Assembly: GCA_036389715.1 (NCBI GenBank)
Contig: DASVWH010000019.1
Coordinates: 1-26,514 of the forward strand
Origin: DASVWH01 sp036389715
GTDB taxonomy: Bacteria; Acidobacteriota; Blastocatellia; Pyrinomonadales; Pyrinomonadaceae
Length of the DNA stretch: 26,514 nt
Reading direction: 5' to 3'
Position numbers and translations under genes: made by a program. Below, piece after piece: positions 1-8,515 of this stretch. Position 1 is the first letter of the stretch. Each line of letters starts with the position of its first letter. The notes under the pieces were generated by a model. The model saw only the letters and a list, made by a program, of their open reading frames with translations, was not told the origin of the DNA and made no database searches.

Positions 1-34
1 GATGTTAGTTTCGTTTAAGCCCGCCGACTGTAAG

Positions 35-181
35 CTAGACGGTGCGGCGTCCGGTTAACAGGTTGATGACCAGAACGACCAGCGCAACCACGAGCAGCAG
101 GTGAATCAGACCGCCGCCGATGCCACCTATCGCACCAATCAGCCACAAGACCAGAAGAACCACCAGGATTGTCCACAACAT
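35..181 (-). CDS. Small hydrophobic membrane protein, lmo0937 family, copy 1
   Basis: This 48-residue protein starts MLWTILVVLLVLWLIG and ends LLTGRRTV. It is almost wholly hydrophobic: two short membrane-spanning stretches (about residues 3-18 and 28-43) are separated by a glycine-rich turn (GAIGGIGGG, 16-24), and a short basic tail follows. This layout fits the lmo0937-type family of tiny membrane proteins, whose function is unknown and which are often linked to envelope stress. A good ribosome-binding site (AAGGAGAAGG) lies just upstream of the ATG. An identical protein is encoded about 120 bp upstream on the same strand, and both leaders share an AGGCTCAAAA-GGAG stretch. The family call is by appearance; the gene itself is well supported by the duplicated protein and the conserved leader. 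Confidence 0.85.
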   Translation of the reverse strand: MLWTILVVLLVLWLIGAIGGIGGGLIHLLLVVALVVLVINLLTGRRTV

Positions 182-304
182 ATCGCCTTCTCCTTTTTTG
201 AGCCTGAGCTACTTTGAGCCAGAGCGTTGACCAAAGCCATCTATTAAGAGCGCACGCTCACCAAAGCCCCCCTCGGAGCATGCCTTCAGAGAGATAGTTC
301 GTCC

Positions 305-451
305 TTACACCGTGCGGCGTCCGGTCAACAGATTGATAACCAGAACGACCAGCGCCACTACGAGCAGCAGGTGAATCAGGCCGCCGCCGATTCCACCGAT
401 TGCGCCGATTAACCACAAGACCAGAAGCACTACCAGAATTGTCCACAACAT
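305..451 (-). CDS. Small hydrophobic membrane protein, lmo0937 family, copy 2
   Basis: The encoded 48 residues are the same as those of the gene at 35-181, position for position. At the DNA level 17 of the 48 sense codons differ, all silently, and the stop is TAA instead of TAG. Zero amino-acid change against 17 silent changes shows that both copies are translated and under strong purifying selection. A ribosome-binding site (AAAAGGAGAAAA) precedes the ATG. The gene lies first in transcription order, so it may be cotranscribed with copy 1, although each copy has its own leader. Predicted inner-membrane location; function unknown. Confidence 0.85.
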   Translation of the reverse strand: MLWTILVVLLVLWLIGAIGGIGGGLIHLLLVVALVVLVINLLTGRRTV

Positions 452-1050
452 TGCTGTTTTCTCCTTTTGAGCCTCGCTGATTTAATCTTAACCAGGTTAT
501 CCGAACCCGCTGGCTGCTCTGTGAGCAACGGCCGTGCCAATTCTCCGGTGCGTTCGCAGAATCGGACTTAAAGTGAATGTTTGCAGTATTTAGCTGGCCC
601 GGCCGCGGCTTCACGGTTGCCGTGCGGTCAGAAACGGGCGCGGGCTTGTATTAAATCCCTCCAGAGGTGCGCGGGCGGCAGTGTTTGAATCTGGAACAAG
701 GCGCGGTTTTCGGCCTCATTTAGAGCCCCGAACGGCAACCGAAGCCCGACGCCGCTCATCGGAGCTTGCGGCGGCAGTGGTTTGAGCCCGTGCGGGCCAG
801 GCTTCACCGATTTTCGGCTGAATAATTGATAAGACTGGACTTCTTTGGGCGGAGGCTGGTAAAGTACTTGGGAGCGTTCGCGGCTGGTCTACAGGCGGAC
901 GCGCTCGTCAGAGTTACTCGGTACTTACCCCGTTCGAGTTGCTTCTATCCGTCGCCGGAAACTTTCTTAATCTGGTTTTCTTTGTAAATCCCATTTTTCG
1001 CCAGCGCAGGCGGCTTTCCCCTTTTGTGCCGTCTCGCCCAGGAGATTGTT
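452..1050. other. Intergenic region between divergent small membrane gene and ftsH-like gene
   Basis: About 600 bp with no convincing coding sequence on either strand. It must hold the promoter of the minus-strand tandem small membrane genes (somewhere in 480-560, where AT-rich stretches occur) and the plus-strand promoter of the protease gene (AT-rich stretch about 950-1010). I could not fix either promoter. Short open frames here lack ribosome-binding sites and look like chance frames. Confidence 0.5.
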
Positions 1051-2844
1051 ATGCCGTCCCCTTTACCTCGTTTGCTCCCCCGTTCGCAGAAATCGAGTCT
1101 CATCATCAGTATCGGGCTGCTCCTCCTCCTGATAGCCGCCAGTCTTCTGATTATCAACCAGCGCCGCCAGCCCTCCGTCCAGAAGATCAACTCGACGCAG
1201 CTGCGCGCCATCGGCGAAAGCTCTACGGCCGGTTCGCTGAGCGTTGACGACGAGCTGTTGACGGTCACTGCGCGCGACGGCTCCGTCTCGCAGGCCATCG
1301 TCACCAACGCCGCGACGCAGAATGAGATCGTCAGCACCTTCCAGAAAAACAACATCCCCGTCGAGTTCCACTCGATGAAGCCGAGCGCGCTCTCGACGGC
1401 GATGAACTGGTTCATCCCGATTCTGACTTTCGCCGCCCTGGGCTTTGTCGTCTGGCGCGTCTACGCCAGCATGGGCGGGCGCGGCGGAGACTTTAATCTG
1501 GTTGACGGCAACGGCAAACAGTCCGTTAATTTCAGCCACGTGGCCGGGGTTGACGAAGCGAAAGCCGAGCTTTCCGAGATGATCGAATTTTTGCGCGACC
1601 CGCTCAAGTTCGGCCGCCTCGGCGGGCGCGCGCCGCGCGGCATCCTGATGTCGGGCCCTCCGGGAACGGGCAAGACGCTGCTCGCGCGTGCGGCCGCCAG
1701 CGAGGCTGGTGCGCCTTTCCTTTCCGTTTCGGGTTCGAGCTTCCAGGAAAAGTTTGCCGGGATGGGCGCGGCGCGCGTCCGGCGTCTCTTCGCGGAGGCG
1801 AGAAAGCTCTCGCCCTGTGTCATCTTCATTGACGAGATTGATGCGCTCGGACGCCAGCGCGGGCGCGGCGGCGATTCGGCCTCCGCCGACCAGGACCAGA
1901 CGCTCAACCAGCTGCTGGTCGAGATGGACGGGTTCGATCAACTGGCGGGTGTCGTCGTCATCGCTTCGACCAATCGCCCGGACATCCTCGACAGCGCGTT
2001 GACGCGCCCCGGCCGCTTCGACCGCGAGATTACGGTCAACCTGGCCGACGCGGGCGGCCGCGCCGAGATTTTGAAGGTTCACTCGCAGGGTCTCAAACTC
2101 GAAGAGGGCCTCGACCTGCAATGGATTGCGCGCGGCACGCCCGGCTTTTCCGGCGCTGACCTGGCCAACCTGCTCAACGAAGCAGCGATTGCCGCGACCC
2201 GCGACGGGTCTGAAGCCATCGGCCGCCCGCACGTCGAATATGCGCGTGACAAAATCCTGATGGGCGCGGAGCGCCAGGGCTTTATAATGGACGACGAAGA
2301 GCGTTATGCGACCGCCGTTCACGAAGCGGGGCACGTCGCCGTCGGGCTCGGCGTCAAGAACAGCGACCCGATTCACAAGGTCTCGATTCTGCCACGCGGG
2401 CGCGCCCTGGGCGTCACGCAGTCGCTGCCCGAGCGTGATCGCCTGATGAAGAAGCGCGAGTATCTGGAAGACCAGGTGGCGATGCTTCTCGGAGGCCGCG
2501 CGGCGGAGCAGATACTGCTTGAAACGATGACGGCCGGAGCCTCCAACGACATCGAGCGCGCGGTCGAGATTGCGCGCAAGATGGTCACGGAGTTCGGCAT
2601 GAGCCCGCTCGGCCCGATTCACCTGGGCAAGCCGGAAGACCCGCACAGCCAGGCCCTGCTCGACCGCGTCGAGCACGCGACCGGCGACATCATCAACGAG
2701 CAGATGAAGCGCGCCTGTGAGATCGTTGACCGCGACCGCGCAGCAATCGCCCGTCTGGTCGAAGGTCTGATGGAGCGCGAGACGCTCGAAGCCGAAGAGA
2801 TACGCGAGTGCTTCGGCTTGCGTGCGGCCGTGCGCGCCGCCTAA
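1051..2844 (+). CDS. ftsH: FtsH-type membrane AAA+ zinc metalloprotease
   Basis: A 597-residue membrane-anchored ATP-dependent protease, expected to degrade misfolded membrane proteins and short-lived regulators as a hexamer. Two N-terminal membrane segments (about 16-36 and 118-136) flank a small periplasmic domain. The AAA+ module has Walker A GPPGTGKT (202-209), Walker B FIDEIDA (259-265) and the second region of homology TNRPDILDSALTRPGRFDR (307-325). The peptidase has the zinc motif HEAGH (424-428) with a likely third ligand at D500. The pore loop reads EKFAG (233-237) where the usual form is EMFVG, so the aromatic residue is kept but its neighbours differ. The chain is somewhat shorter than E. 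coli FtsH and lacks a long C-terminal tail. ATG 1051 is chosen because AGGAG lies 6 nt upstream; an in-frame TTG at 1024 has no such site. It stands alone, followed by a strong hairpin. It could be one of several FtsH paralogues. Confidence 0.95.
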   Translation: MPSPLPRLLPRSQKSSLIISIGLLLLLIAASLLIINQRRQPSVQKINSTQLRAIGESSTAGSLSVDDELLTVTARDGSVSQAIVTNAATQNEIVSTFQKNNIPVEFHSMKPSALSTAMNWFIPILTFAALGFVVWRVYASMGGRGGDFNLVDGNGKQSVNFSHVAGVDEAKAELSEMIEFLRDPLKFGRLGGRAPRGILMSGPPGTGKTLLARAAASEAGAPFLSVSGSSFQEKFAGMGAARVRRLFAEARKLSPCVIFIDEIDALGRQRGRGGDSASADQDQTLNQLLVEMDGFDQLAGVVVIASTNRPDILDSALTRPGRFDREITVNLADAGGRAEILKVHSQGLKLEEGLDLQWIARGTPGFSGADLANLLNEAAIAATRDGSEAIGRPHVEYARDKILMGAERQGFIMDDEERYATAVHEAGHVAVGLGVKNSDPIHKVSILPRGRALGVTQSLPERDRLMKKREYLEDQVAMLLGGRAAEQILLETMTAGASNDIERAVEIARKMVTEFGMSPLGPIHLGKPEDPHSQALLDRVEHATGDIINEQMKRACEIVDRDRAAIARLVEGLMERETLEAEEIRECFGLRAAVRAA

Positions 2845-2868
2845 ACTTAGCCATAGCAGCGTTTGTCG

Positions 2869-2913
2869 CAGGCAGCCCGTGGTAAAAGAGTCTCTCTTAC
2901 CGCGGGCTGCCTG
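2869..2913 (+). terminator. Strong hairpin downstream of ftsH-like gene, probable terminator
   Basis: Two 22-nt arms (2869-2890 and 2892-2913) are inverted repeats of each other with two mismatches; the core CAGGCAGCCCG pairs with CGGGCTGCCTG. It begins 25 bp after the ftsH-like stop codon. The bases that follow are CTCTCTTGTCC, which is pyrimidine-rich but not a clean T run, so termination is likely but not certain. It could instead protect the mRNA 3' end. Confidence 0.6.
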
Positions 2914-3042
2914 CTCTCTTGTCCGGGCAGGGCGGGCCGCTTTCGCTTGATTGAGAGGCCGCTTCTCCTGTAAGTTGAGGTCTGAAGGCGCTGCGCTTCA
3001 CGCCTTAATTCTAGCGTATCAATCTCTCATCAAGTTTTGGCG

Positions 3043-3771
3043 ATGGCATATCCAGGCGTCGCACGGATCGAGCTACCGATTCTACAGGAACTCGTCGCCA
3101 CGGGCGGGGTTGAGGACGTGCGATTCCTTTACGGGCGGCTTTCGGGCTATTTCCCGCAGCTTGGCCGGGAGGAGGCCGAAGCGCCCGGCAACGGCCATCA
3201 GGAGCAGTGGCGCAGGCTGGTGCAGCGAGCCGGGCGGCAGCTCTCAGACAAGCGAGAGATCGAGCGCGCACAGGGGCTCTGGACCATCACACGGGCCGGA
3301 CGAAAACGCGTGCAGGACGAGGGGCAGAGCTTTTCGCTGGCGAACCCGGAGCAGGGAGCGGCGCGGCCGGAGCCCTTGACGCACGCCGCCGTGCAGCAGA
3401 TGCTCGTAGAGATCGGGCGCGTGCTCGGCTATCACGCCGAGCGCGAGTTCGAGTACTACGACGTGGTCTGGCGCGCGGACGAGCTGAGCCCGCGCCTGAG
3501 CCACGTCTTTGAAGTCCAGCACAAGGGCAACATTGACGCCGCGATGGCGAAATTGAAGCGGGCCTATCAGGCGCAGCGCTCGAAACCTTTCCTGATCGTC
3601 GCCAGCGAGCGCGACACGAACCGCGCCCGGCGCAATCTGAGCCAGGCAGGGACGGGCGCATTCCACGAAATCGGTCGCGTGACGGCCATCCTGAGCTTTG
3701 AGCAGCTACACAGACTTCACCTCGCGCTGACCTCTGTCGAAGAGCTGCTCGCGGAATTCTTCGAGCAATGA
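3043..3771 (+). CDS. Winged-helix plus PD-(D/E)XK-like nuclease candidate, coupled to mutS
   Basis: A 242-residue cytoplasmic protein not recognised as a named gene. Residues about 9-93 resemble the Mrr N-terminal winged-helix domain (LPILQELVATGG near the start, then LWTITRAGRKRV at 79-90). Residues about 112-200 look like a restriction-endonuclease fold: helix with E123, strand with D140 (YYDVVW), then FEVQHKGNIDAAMAKLK (156-172), where E157, Q159 and K161 or K170/K172 would be the catalytic candidates. The spacing D140-E157-x-Q159 fits PD-(D/E)XK variants that have Gln in place of Lys. The stop codon overlaps the mutS start as ATGA, so the two are almost certainly cotranscribed and translationally coupled, suggesting a DNA repair or DNA-processing role. 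ATG 3043 is preferred over the TTG two codons earlier. Nuclease activity is inference from motif spacing. Confidence 0.8.
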   Translation: MAYPGVARIELPILQELVATGGVEDVRFLYGRLSGYFPQLGREEAEAPGNGHQEQWRRLVQRAGRQLSDKREIERAQGLWTITRAGRKRVQDEGQSFSLANPEQGAARPEPLTHAAVQQMLVEIGRVLGYHAEREFEYYDVVWRADELSPRLSHVFEVQHKGNIDAAMAKLKRAYQAQRSKPFLIVASERDTNRARRNLSQAGTGAFHEIGRVTAILSFEQLHRLHLALTSVEELLAEFFEQ

Positions 3772-6386
3772 CGGCCAACACTAACACCCCTCTTTACCGG
3801 CAGTACCTGGACATCAAGCAGCGTTATCGCGACGCCATCCTGCTGTTTCGGATAGGCGACTTCTACGAGACCTTTGACGACGACGCCCGGCTGGTGGCGC
3901 GCGAGCTGGACATCGTGCTCACGTCGAAGATGATGGGCAAGAACGTGCGTGTGCCTCTGGCGGGCGTGCCGCATCACAGTCTGGAGCGACACCTGCGCGC
4001 TCTCATCGCTCGCGGCCATCGCGTCGCCATCTGCGAGCAGCTGACCGCGGCTCCCGTCAAAGGCGAGAAGGGCGGCAATCTCATCGAGCGCGACGTGGTC
4101 CGCATCGTCACGCCCGGAACCATTCTTGAGCCGGGACTATTGCAGAGCAAGGCGAACAACTACCTGGCCGCGTATGTGAGCGACGGCAAACGTGCCGGGA
4201 TAGCCTATACGGATGTGACGACGGGCGAGTTTGCCGCGACCGAGCTGGCGGCTTCCAACGCCGTGCCGGAGCTTCAACGCATCGCGCCGACGGAGCTGCT
4301 GCTGCCGCACAGCAGTCCTGAAGCCGAGCGCGACGCGCTGCCCGGCTTCATCACGTCCTACCGCGACTCCTGCTTCGAGTTTGAGCACGCACGGCGCACC
4401 CTGCTCGACCACTTCGGGGCGCGCTCCCTGACGCCGCTCGGTCTCAGGGAACGCCCGCTCGCAGCCGCAGCCGCGGCCGCTATCCTCTCATACCTGCAAG
4501 AGACACAGGCGGCAGTCGCTGGACAGTTGACCCGTCTGACGAGCTATCAAACGGAAAACTTCATGCTGCTCGATGCCCAGACGGTGCGCAGCCTGGAGAT
4601 ATTCGAGACCGCGCCGGACGCGCCCTCGCTGCTGCGCGTGCTTGATCGGACGCGCACGGCGATGGGCGGCCGCCTGCTGCGGCGCTGGCTGCGTCAACCC
4701 CTGCTCGACGGCGCGGAAATTACAGGGCGGCAGGAGCACGTAGCCTATTTCCACGCGGAGCAGCGGACGCGTGCAGAGCTTTTCGCCGCGCTCGAATCAA
4801 TTCACGACCTCGAACGGCTCGCGGCCCGCGCGCGCGCAGGCATCTCTACGGCGCAGGAGCTGCTGGCGCTCGGCCAGGGGCTCGAAACGCTGCCGCTGGT
4901 GCGTGCCCTGTTGCAGAGGGAAGCGAAACGCTTCGGCTCGCTGCTGGCAGCTCTGCCGCTGTGCGAAGCGGCGGCGGGGCTGGTCCGCCAGGCCATCGCG
5001 GACGAATTGCCCGCGCGCTCCGCGCAGGCCGGGATGATTCGCGAAGGCTTTTCGGCGGAGCTGGACGAGCTGCGGCAGCTGCTGCGCAACGGGAAGGCTT
5101 ACCTGGCCGAGATGGAGCAGCGCGAGCGGGCACGCACGGGGATTAAGAGCCTGCGCGTCGGCTATAACAAAGTGTTCGGCTACTTTATCGAAGTCACGCG
5201 CCCGAACCTGCATCTCATCCCGGCCGACTATACGCGCAAGCAGACGCTGGCCGCTGCGGAGCGATTCATCACGCTTGAGCTTAAGGAATACGAGGCGCTC
5301 GTCGTCAACGCACAGGAGCGCATAGCGGAACTGGAGGCGAGCCTCTTTCGCCGCGTCTGCCTGGAAATAGGCAAGAGCCGCGACGAGATTCTGGCAGCGG
5401 CCAACAGCATCGCCTACCTTGACGTGATCGCCTCCTTCGCGGAGGTCGCGGCCCTCTACGGCTACGTCCGCCCGTCAATCGTTGATTCGCCCGTGCTCAA
5501 AGTCATAGCGGGCAGGCACCCGGTCCTGGAACGGCTGGTCCGGGAGGGCTCTTTCGTCGCCAACGACGTAGAGCTGGGCGGCGGGACGGCGTCGCAGATT
5601 GCGCTGCTGACGGGGCCCAACATGTCCGGCAAATCCACTTACCTGCGCCAGACGGCCCTCATCGTGCTGATGGCGCAGACGGGCGCGTTCGTCCCCGCCG
5701 ACGAAGCGGTCATCGGCCTCTGCGACCGCATCTTCACGCGGATAGGTCTCTACGACCGCATCGGGAGCGGCGAATCCACCTTCATGACGGAGATGGTCGA
5801 GACTGCGCAGATACTGCATCACGCCAGCCCGCGTTCGCTGATTCTGCTCGACGAACTCGGGCGCGGGACTTCGACTTATGACGGGCTGGCGGTGGCGCGC
5901 GCCGTCGTCGAGTATATTCACAATCACCCGAAGATTCTCTCCAAGACGCTCTTCGCCACTCACTATCATGAATTGACGGAACTGGCCGAAGTCCTGCCGC
6001 GCATCAAAAATTTCCACGTCGAGATTGCCGAACAGGGAAGCGACCTAGTTTTTCTCTACAGGGTCGTGCCCGGCAACGCGATGAAGAGTTACGGCGTTTA
6101 TGCCGCCAGGCTCGCAGGGCTGCCGCGCCCCGTCGTGCGTCGCGCCGAAGAGCTGCTCGGAGAATACGAGGCGCGAAATGAACGCCCGGACACTGCGACC
6201 GTCAATGAGGCGCGCGAGCACACGCCCGCCGTTACGCCCGCGCGCGCCTCCGAACTCGCGCTGGCCCTGCTCGACCTGGACCCCGACGCCATCTCGCCCG
6301 TCGAAGCCCTGACCAAACTCTACGAGCTGCGCCGCCTGGCCGAAGCGGAACCCCGCACAAGCATCCGCGCCATCAAGACCGCATAG
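3768..6386 (+). CDS. mutS: DNA mismatch repair protein MutS
   Basis: This 872-residue protein recognises mispairs and small insertion loops and starts mismatch repair with MutL. The mismatch-binding motif F-x-E is present as GDFYETF (F32, E34) in the N-terminal domain. The connector, lever and clamp regions follow, then the ABC-type ATPase with Walker A GPNMSGKS (616-623), Walker B LILLDELGRGTST (D695, E696) and the C-terminal helix-turn-helix region ending before a short variable tail. Length and motif order are those of MutS1 (E. coli 853 residues), not the MutS2 recombination type. The start ATG overlaps the stop of the preceding nuclease-like gene by 4 nt. No mutL is in the window. It is convergent with the CDF gene, with only 24 bp between the stop codons. 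Confidence 0.98.
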   Translation: MTANTNTPLYRQYLDIKQRYRDAILLFRIGDFYETFDDDARLVARELDIVLTSKMMGKNVRVPLAGVPHHSLERHLRALIARGHRVAICEQLTAAPVKGEKGGNLIERDVVRIVTPGTILEPGLLQSKANNYLAAYVSDGKRAGIAYTDVTTGEFAATELAASNAVPELQRIAPTELLLPHSSPEAERDALPGFITSYRDSCFEFEHARRTLLDHFGARSLTPLGLRERPLAAAAAAAILSYLQETQAAVAGQLTRLTSYQTENFMLLDAQTVRSLEIFETAPDAPSLLRVLDRTRTAMGGRLLRRWLRQPLLDGAEITGRQEHVAYFHAEQRTRAELFAALESIHDLERLAARARAGISTAQELLALGQGLETLPLVRALLQREAKRFGSLLAALPLCEAAAGLVRQAIADELPARSAQAGMIREGFSAELDELRQLLRNGKAYLAEMEQRERARTGIKSLRVGYNKVFGYFIEVTRPNLHLIPADYTRKQTLAAAERFITLELKEYEALVVNAQERIAELEASLFRRVCLEIGKSRDEILAAANSIAYLDVIASFAEVAALYGYVRPSIVDSPVLKVIAGRHPVLERLVREGSFVANDVELGGGTASQIALLTGPNMSGKSTYLRQTALIVLMAQTGAFVPADEAVIGLCDRIFTRIGLYDRIGSGESTFMTEMVETAQILHHASPRSLILLDELGRGTSTYDGLAVARAVVEYIHNHPKILSKTLFATHYHELTELAEVLPRIKNFHVEIAEQGSDLVFLYRVVPGNAMKSYGVYAARLAGLPRPVVRRAEELLGEYEARNERPDTATVNEAREHTPAVTPARASELALALLDLDPDAISPVEALTKLYELRRLAEAEPRTSIRAIKTA

Positions 6387-6410
6387 GACTCGATTCGTTT
6401 AATCCTTGAT

Positions 6411-7343
6411 TCATTCCTTCCGACTGTTTTTCGCCGGGTCCGTGTGGATGTGTACGCGGGCGCGCGGGATTTCTGCCTCGATGGTGCGCAGCACACGCAC
6501 CGTCACCTCGTGCGCTTCTTCAAGCCGCATATTGCGCTCGACTTCCAGGTGCAGGTCTATGAATTTCTGCGAGCCGGAACGCCGCGTCCGCAGGTCGTGA
6601 AAACCGAGCACGCCCTGTGCCTCATACCTGTTCACGATGTTCGCAATCTGCTCGGTCACGTCGAGCGGCAAACGCCTGTCCATCAGAATGTCTATGGACT
6701 CGCGCCCGACCATCGCGGCCGACCAGAGGATATAAAACGCAATGACAATCGAGATCAGCGGGTCAGCCATCTGCCACCCGGCCAGCCTGACGATCAGGAG
6801 CGCCAGGAGCGCCCCTGTGTTGGTATAAATGTCCGTGACGTAGTGCAGGGCATCGGAATGCAGCGCCGGGGAGTCCGTCTCGCGCGCCACTCTCCTGAGC
6901 CTGGCCACCAGCCCGACGCTGATGCAGACGGCCGCCAGCATCGTCATCACTCCAATCCACTCGGAGCTTGTTTGATTCGGGCTGACGATTCTGCGAATGG
7001 ACTCGCGGATCAGAAAAATGCCGGAGGCGGCGATGACCATGGCCTGCACGAGCCCGGCGAGCGATTCGGCCTTGCCGTGCCCGTAGGTGTGGTCCTCGTC
7101 GGCGGGACGAGCGGCGGCGCGGACGGCGAAGTAGTTGATGGTCGAGGCGATGATGTCCATCATCGAATCGAGCAGCGAGGCCCAGACGCTGATCGAGCCC
7201 GTGATGAAACCCGTCGCCGTCTTGAGAACGATCAGAAACCCGGCCGCCATCATCGAGAGACGCGCCGCAGAATTCTTCGCAGCCTCTTCGGAAAGCTGAA
7301 GCGAGCCCCGCCGCGCCTCTGCCGCTGTCGCCGTCTCGTTCAT
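6411..7343 (-). CDS. Cation diffusion facilitator (FieF/YiiP-like) metal efflux transporter
   Basis: A 310-residue inner-membrane antiporter expected to export divalent metal ions (Zn, Fe or Mn) in exchange for protons. Six membrane segments precede a cytoplasmic C-terminal domain. The transport-site ligands of the family are present: D59 and D63 in SLLDSMMDIIAS (TM2), and H167 and D171 in HSDALHYVTD (TM5), the D-D/H-D pattern of FieF/YiiP. The cytoplasmic loop has HTYGHGKAE (85-93). The C-terminal domain (about 225-305) carries the His-rich strand ending RVHIHTD. No strong ribosome-binding site is seen. It is separated by 111 bp from the EamA gene upstream on the same strand and could be transcribed with it. 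Metal specificity cannot be read from the sequence. Confidence 0.92.
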   Translation of the reverse strand: MNETATAAEARRGSLQLSEEAAKNSAARLSMMAAGFLIVLKTATGFITGSISVWASLLDSMMDIIASTINYFAVRAAARPADEDHTYGHGKAESLAGLVQAMVIAASGIFLIRESIRRIVSPNQTSSEWIGVMTMLAAVCISVGLVARLRRVARETDSPALHSDALHYVTDIYTNTGALLALLIVRLAGWQMADPLISIVIAFYILWSAAMVGRESIDILMDRRLPLDVTEQIANIVNRYEAQGVLGFHDLRTRRSGSQKFIDLHLEVERNMRLEEAHEVTVRVLRTIEAEIPRARVHIHTDPAKNSRKE

Positions 7344-7454
7344 CGCCAGCCAACTATACTAAGAACGTGTGTTAAAAGCCCAATAAAAAGGTCACGGAAT
7401 CCGGGCGTTGAGCACGGCTTTTGCGAGACGCACTCAAACTGTGCTGATAGCCTG

Positions 7455-8399
7455 TCAGTGGCTCAAGGCTTCGGGATGTTCCGAGACCTCTTCGAGAGCA
7501 TGGCTGCGGACGCGCCAGGTGACGACGGCGACGCCGGAGAAGATTAACGCAGAGGCCAGCCAGGTCCGCGAGTTCCATTTCTCGTTGAGAATCAGCGGCG
7601 CGAGTGCGAAGGCAATCAGCGGTTGAAGGTAGATGTAGACGGCCACCGTGCTCGGCTCGACACGCGCCAGCGCCCAGGCGTTCAGGTAATAGGCCCCGAC
7701 CGTCGGAATCAGGATGATGTAAAGCACTGCGAGCCAGACGCCGAGCCCCGCGTCCTGTAAAGGCGAGCCCGCCAGTGCGTAGCCGCCGACGGGGATGGTG
7801 GCGATGCTGCCGAAGATGAAAATCCAGGTGATGACGGTCAGCGCCCCGTAGCGCCTCAGCATCTCCTTTGAGATGGCTATGTAGGCCCCGTAGGAGATCG
7901 AGTTGAGCACTATCAGCAGATTTCCGTAGGCCGTGTCGCTCGCAAAATTGCGCTCGGGATAGAGCAGGTAAACGACCCCTCCGGCGGCCAGGGTGATGCC
8001 GAGGGCTTTGCGAAACGAGATGCGGTCGAAGCCGAGCGTGATGCTGACGAGCAGCGTGAAGACCGGAATGGTCGTGCCGAGCAGGGTGGCGTTGATGACG
8101 GTCGTCAGCGAGAGGCCCTTGACGAAGAGGAACTGGTTGAGCACGACGCCGAGCAGACTGTAGAGCGCCATCAGCGCGTAATCTTTGCGGCGTATCTTTT
8201 GTGCCTGGCCGAGCGTGCGCTGCAAGATGAGAAAGGCGGCGGTCGCTCCGGCGACGCGCAGGGCGACGAGACCTGTGCTCGGTAAAACCCTCAAGGCAAT
8301 CTTGCCGAAGATGGGCCACGTCCCGAACATGAGCTGCACGGCGATCAGTGCTACGTGCGGCGCGGCGCTGCCCGCTCGCAGCTCCCTGAAGGTTCTCAT
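7455..8399 (-). CDS. EamA-domain drug/metabolite transporter (DMT) family permease
   Basis: A 314-residue integral membrane protein with about ten hydrophobic segments arranged as two EamA repeats (about residues 12-147 and 160-297). Typical signatures are the repeat-1 start LMFGTWPIFGKIALR, the end of repeat 1 LGITLAAGGVVYLLYP, and the second-repeat VEPSTVAVYIYLQPLIAF. Members export amino acids, metabolites or drugs; the substrate here is unknown. The short hydrophilic tail (RSHALEEVSEHPEALSH) is cytoplasmic. A perfect 11-bp-stem hairpin lies just upstream of the start (8426-8455), which would separate this gene from the PDH operon. No regulator is adjacent. Confidence 0.9.
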   Translation of the reverse strand: MRTFRELRAGSAAPHVALIAVQLMFGTWPIFGKIALRVLPSTGLVALRVAGATAAFLILQRTLGQAQKIRRKDYALMALYSLLGVVLNQFLFVKGLSLTTVINATLLGTTIPVFTLLVSITLGFDRISFRKALGITLAAGGVVYLLYPERNFASDTAYGNLLIVLNSISYGAYIAISKEMLRRYGALTVITWIFIFGSIATIPVGGYALAGSPLQDAGLGVWLAVLYIILIPTVGAYYLNAWALARVEPSTVAVYIYLQPLIAFALAPLILNEKWNSRTWLASALIFSGVAVVTWRVRSHALEEVSEHPEALSH

Positions 8400-8425
8400 C
8401 TAGCGGTCACCCTGGCCGAAACTCA

Positions 8426-8455
8426 AATGGAGCGGGCGAATATTCCCGCTCCATT
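8426..8455 (-). terminator. Perfect 11-bp inverted repeat, probable terminator of PDH operon
   Basis: AATGGAGCGGG (8426-8436) and CCCGCTCCATT (8445-8455) are exact inverted repeats around an 8-nt loop (CGAATATT). Read on the minus strand it lies after the PDH operon and the small acidic gene, and is followed by TTGAGTTT, a weak T tract. A second hairpin a few bases earlier in transcription (AAGGCCGG at 8504-8511 with CCGGTCTT at 8480-8487, tail CTTTC) may act with it. It also sits in the leader of the EamA gene and could influence that gene. Confidence 0.55.
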
Positions 8456-8515
8456 CGGTCCCTGAAGCAATCCTGAAAGAAGACCGGCCCATCACAGGCG
8501 AGCCCGGCCTTAATC

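Noticed and set aside
1063..2676. A 537-codon open frame on the minus strand opposite the ftsH-like gene
   Set aside because: It mirrors the codon phase of a clear FtsH with all motifs, and its translation is Arg/Ala-rich with no recognisable domain. Long antisense frames are expected in GC-rich DNA.
6444..7547. A 367-codon plus-strand frame opposite the CDF transporter
   Set aside because: It is antisense to a gene with conserved metal-site residues; the translation is His/Arg/Asp-rich and lacks any domain or ribosome-binding site.
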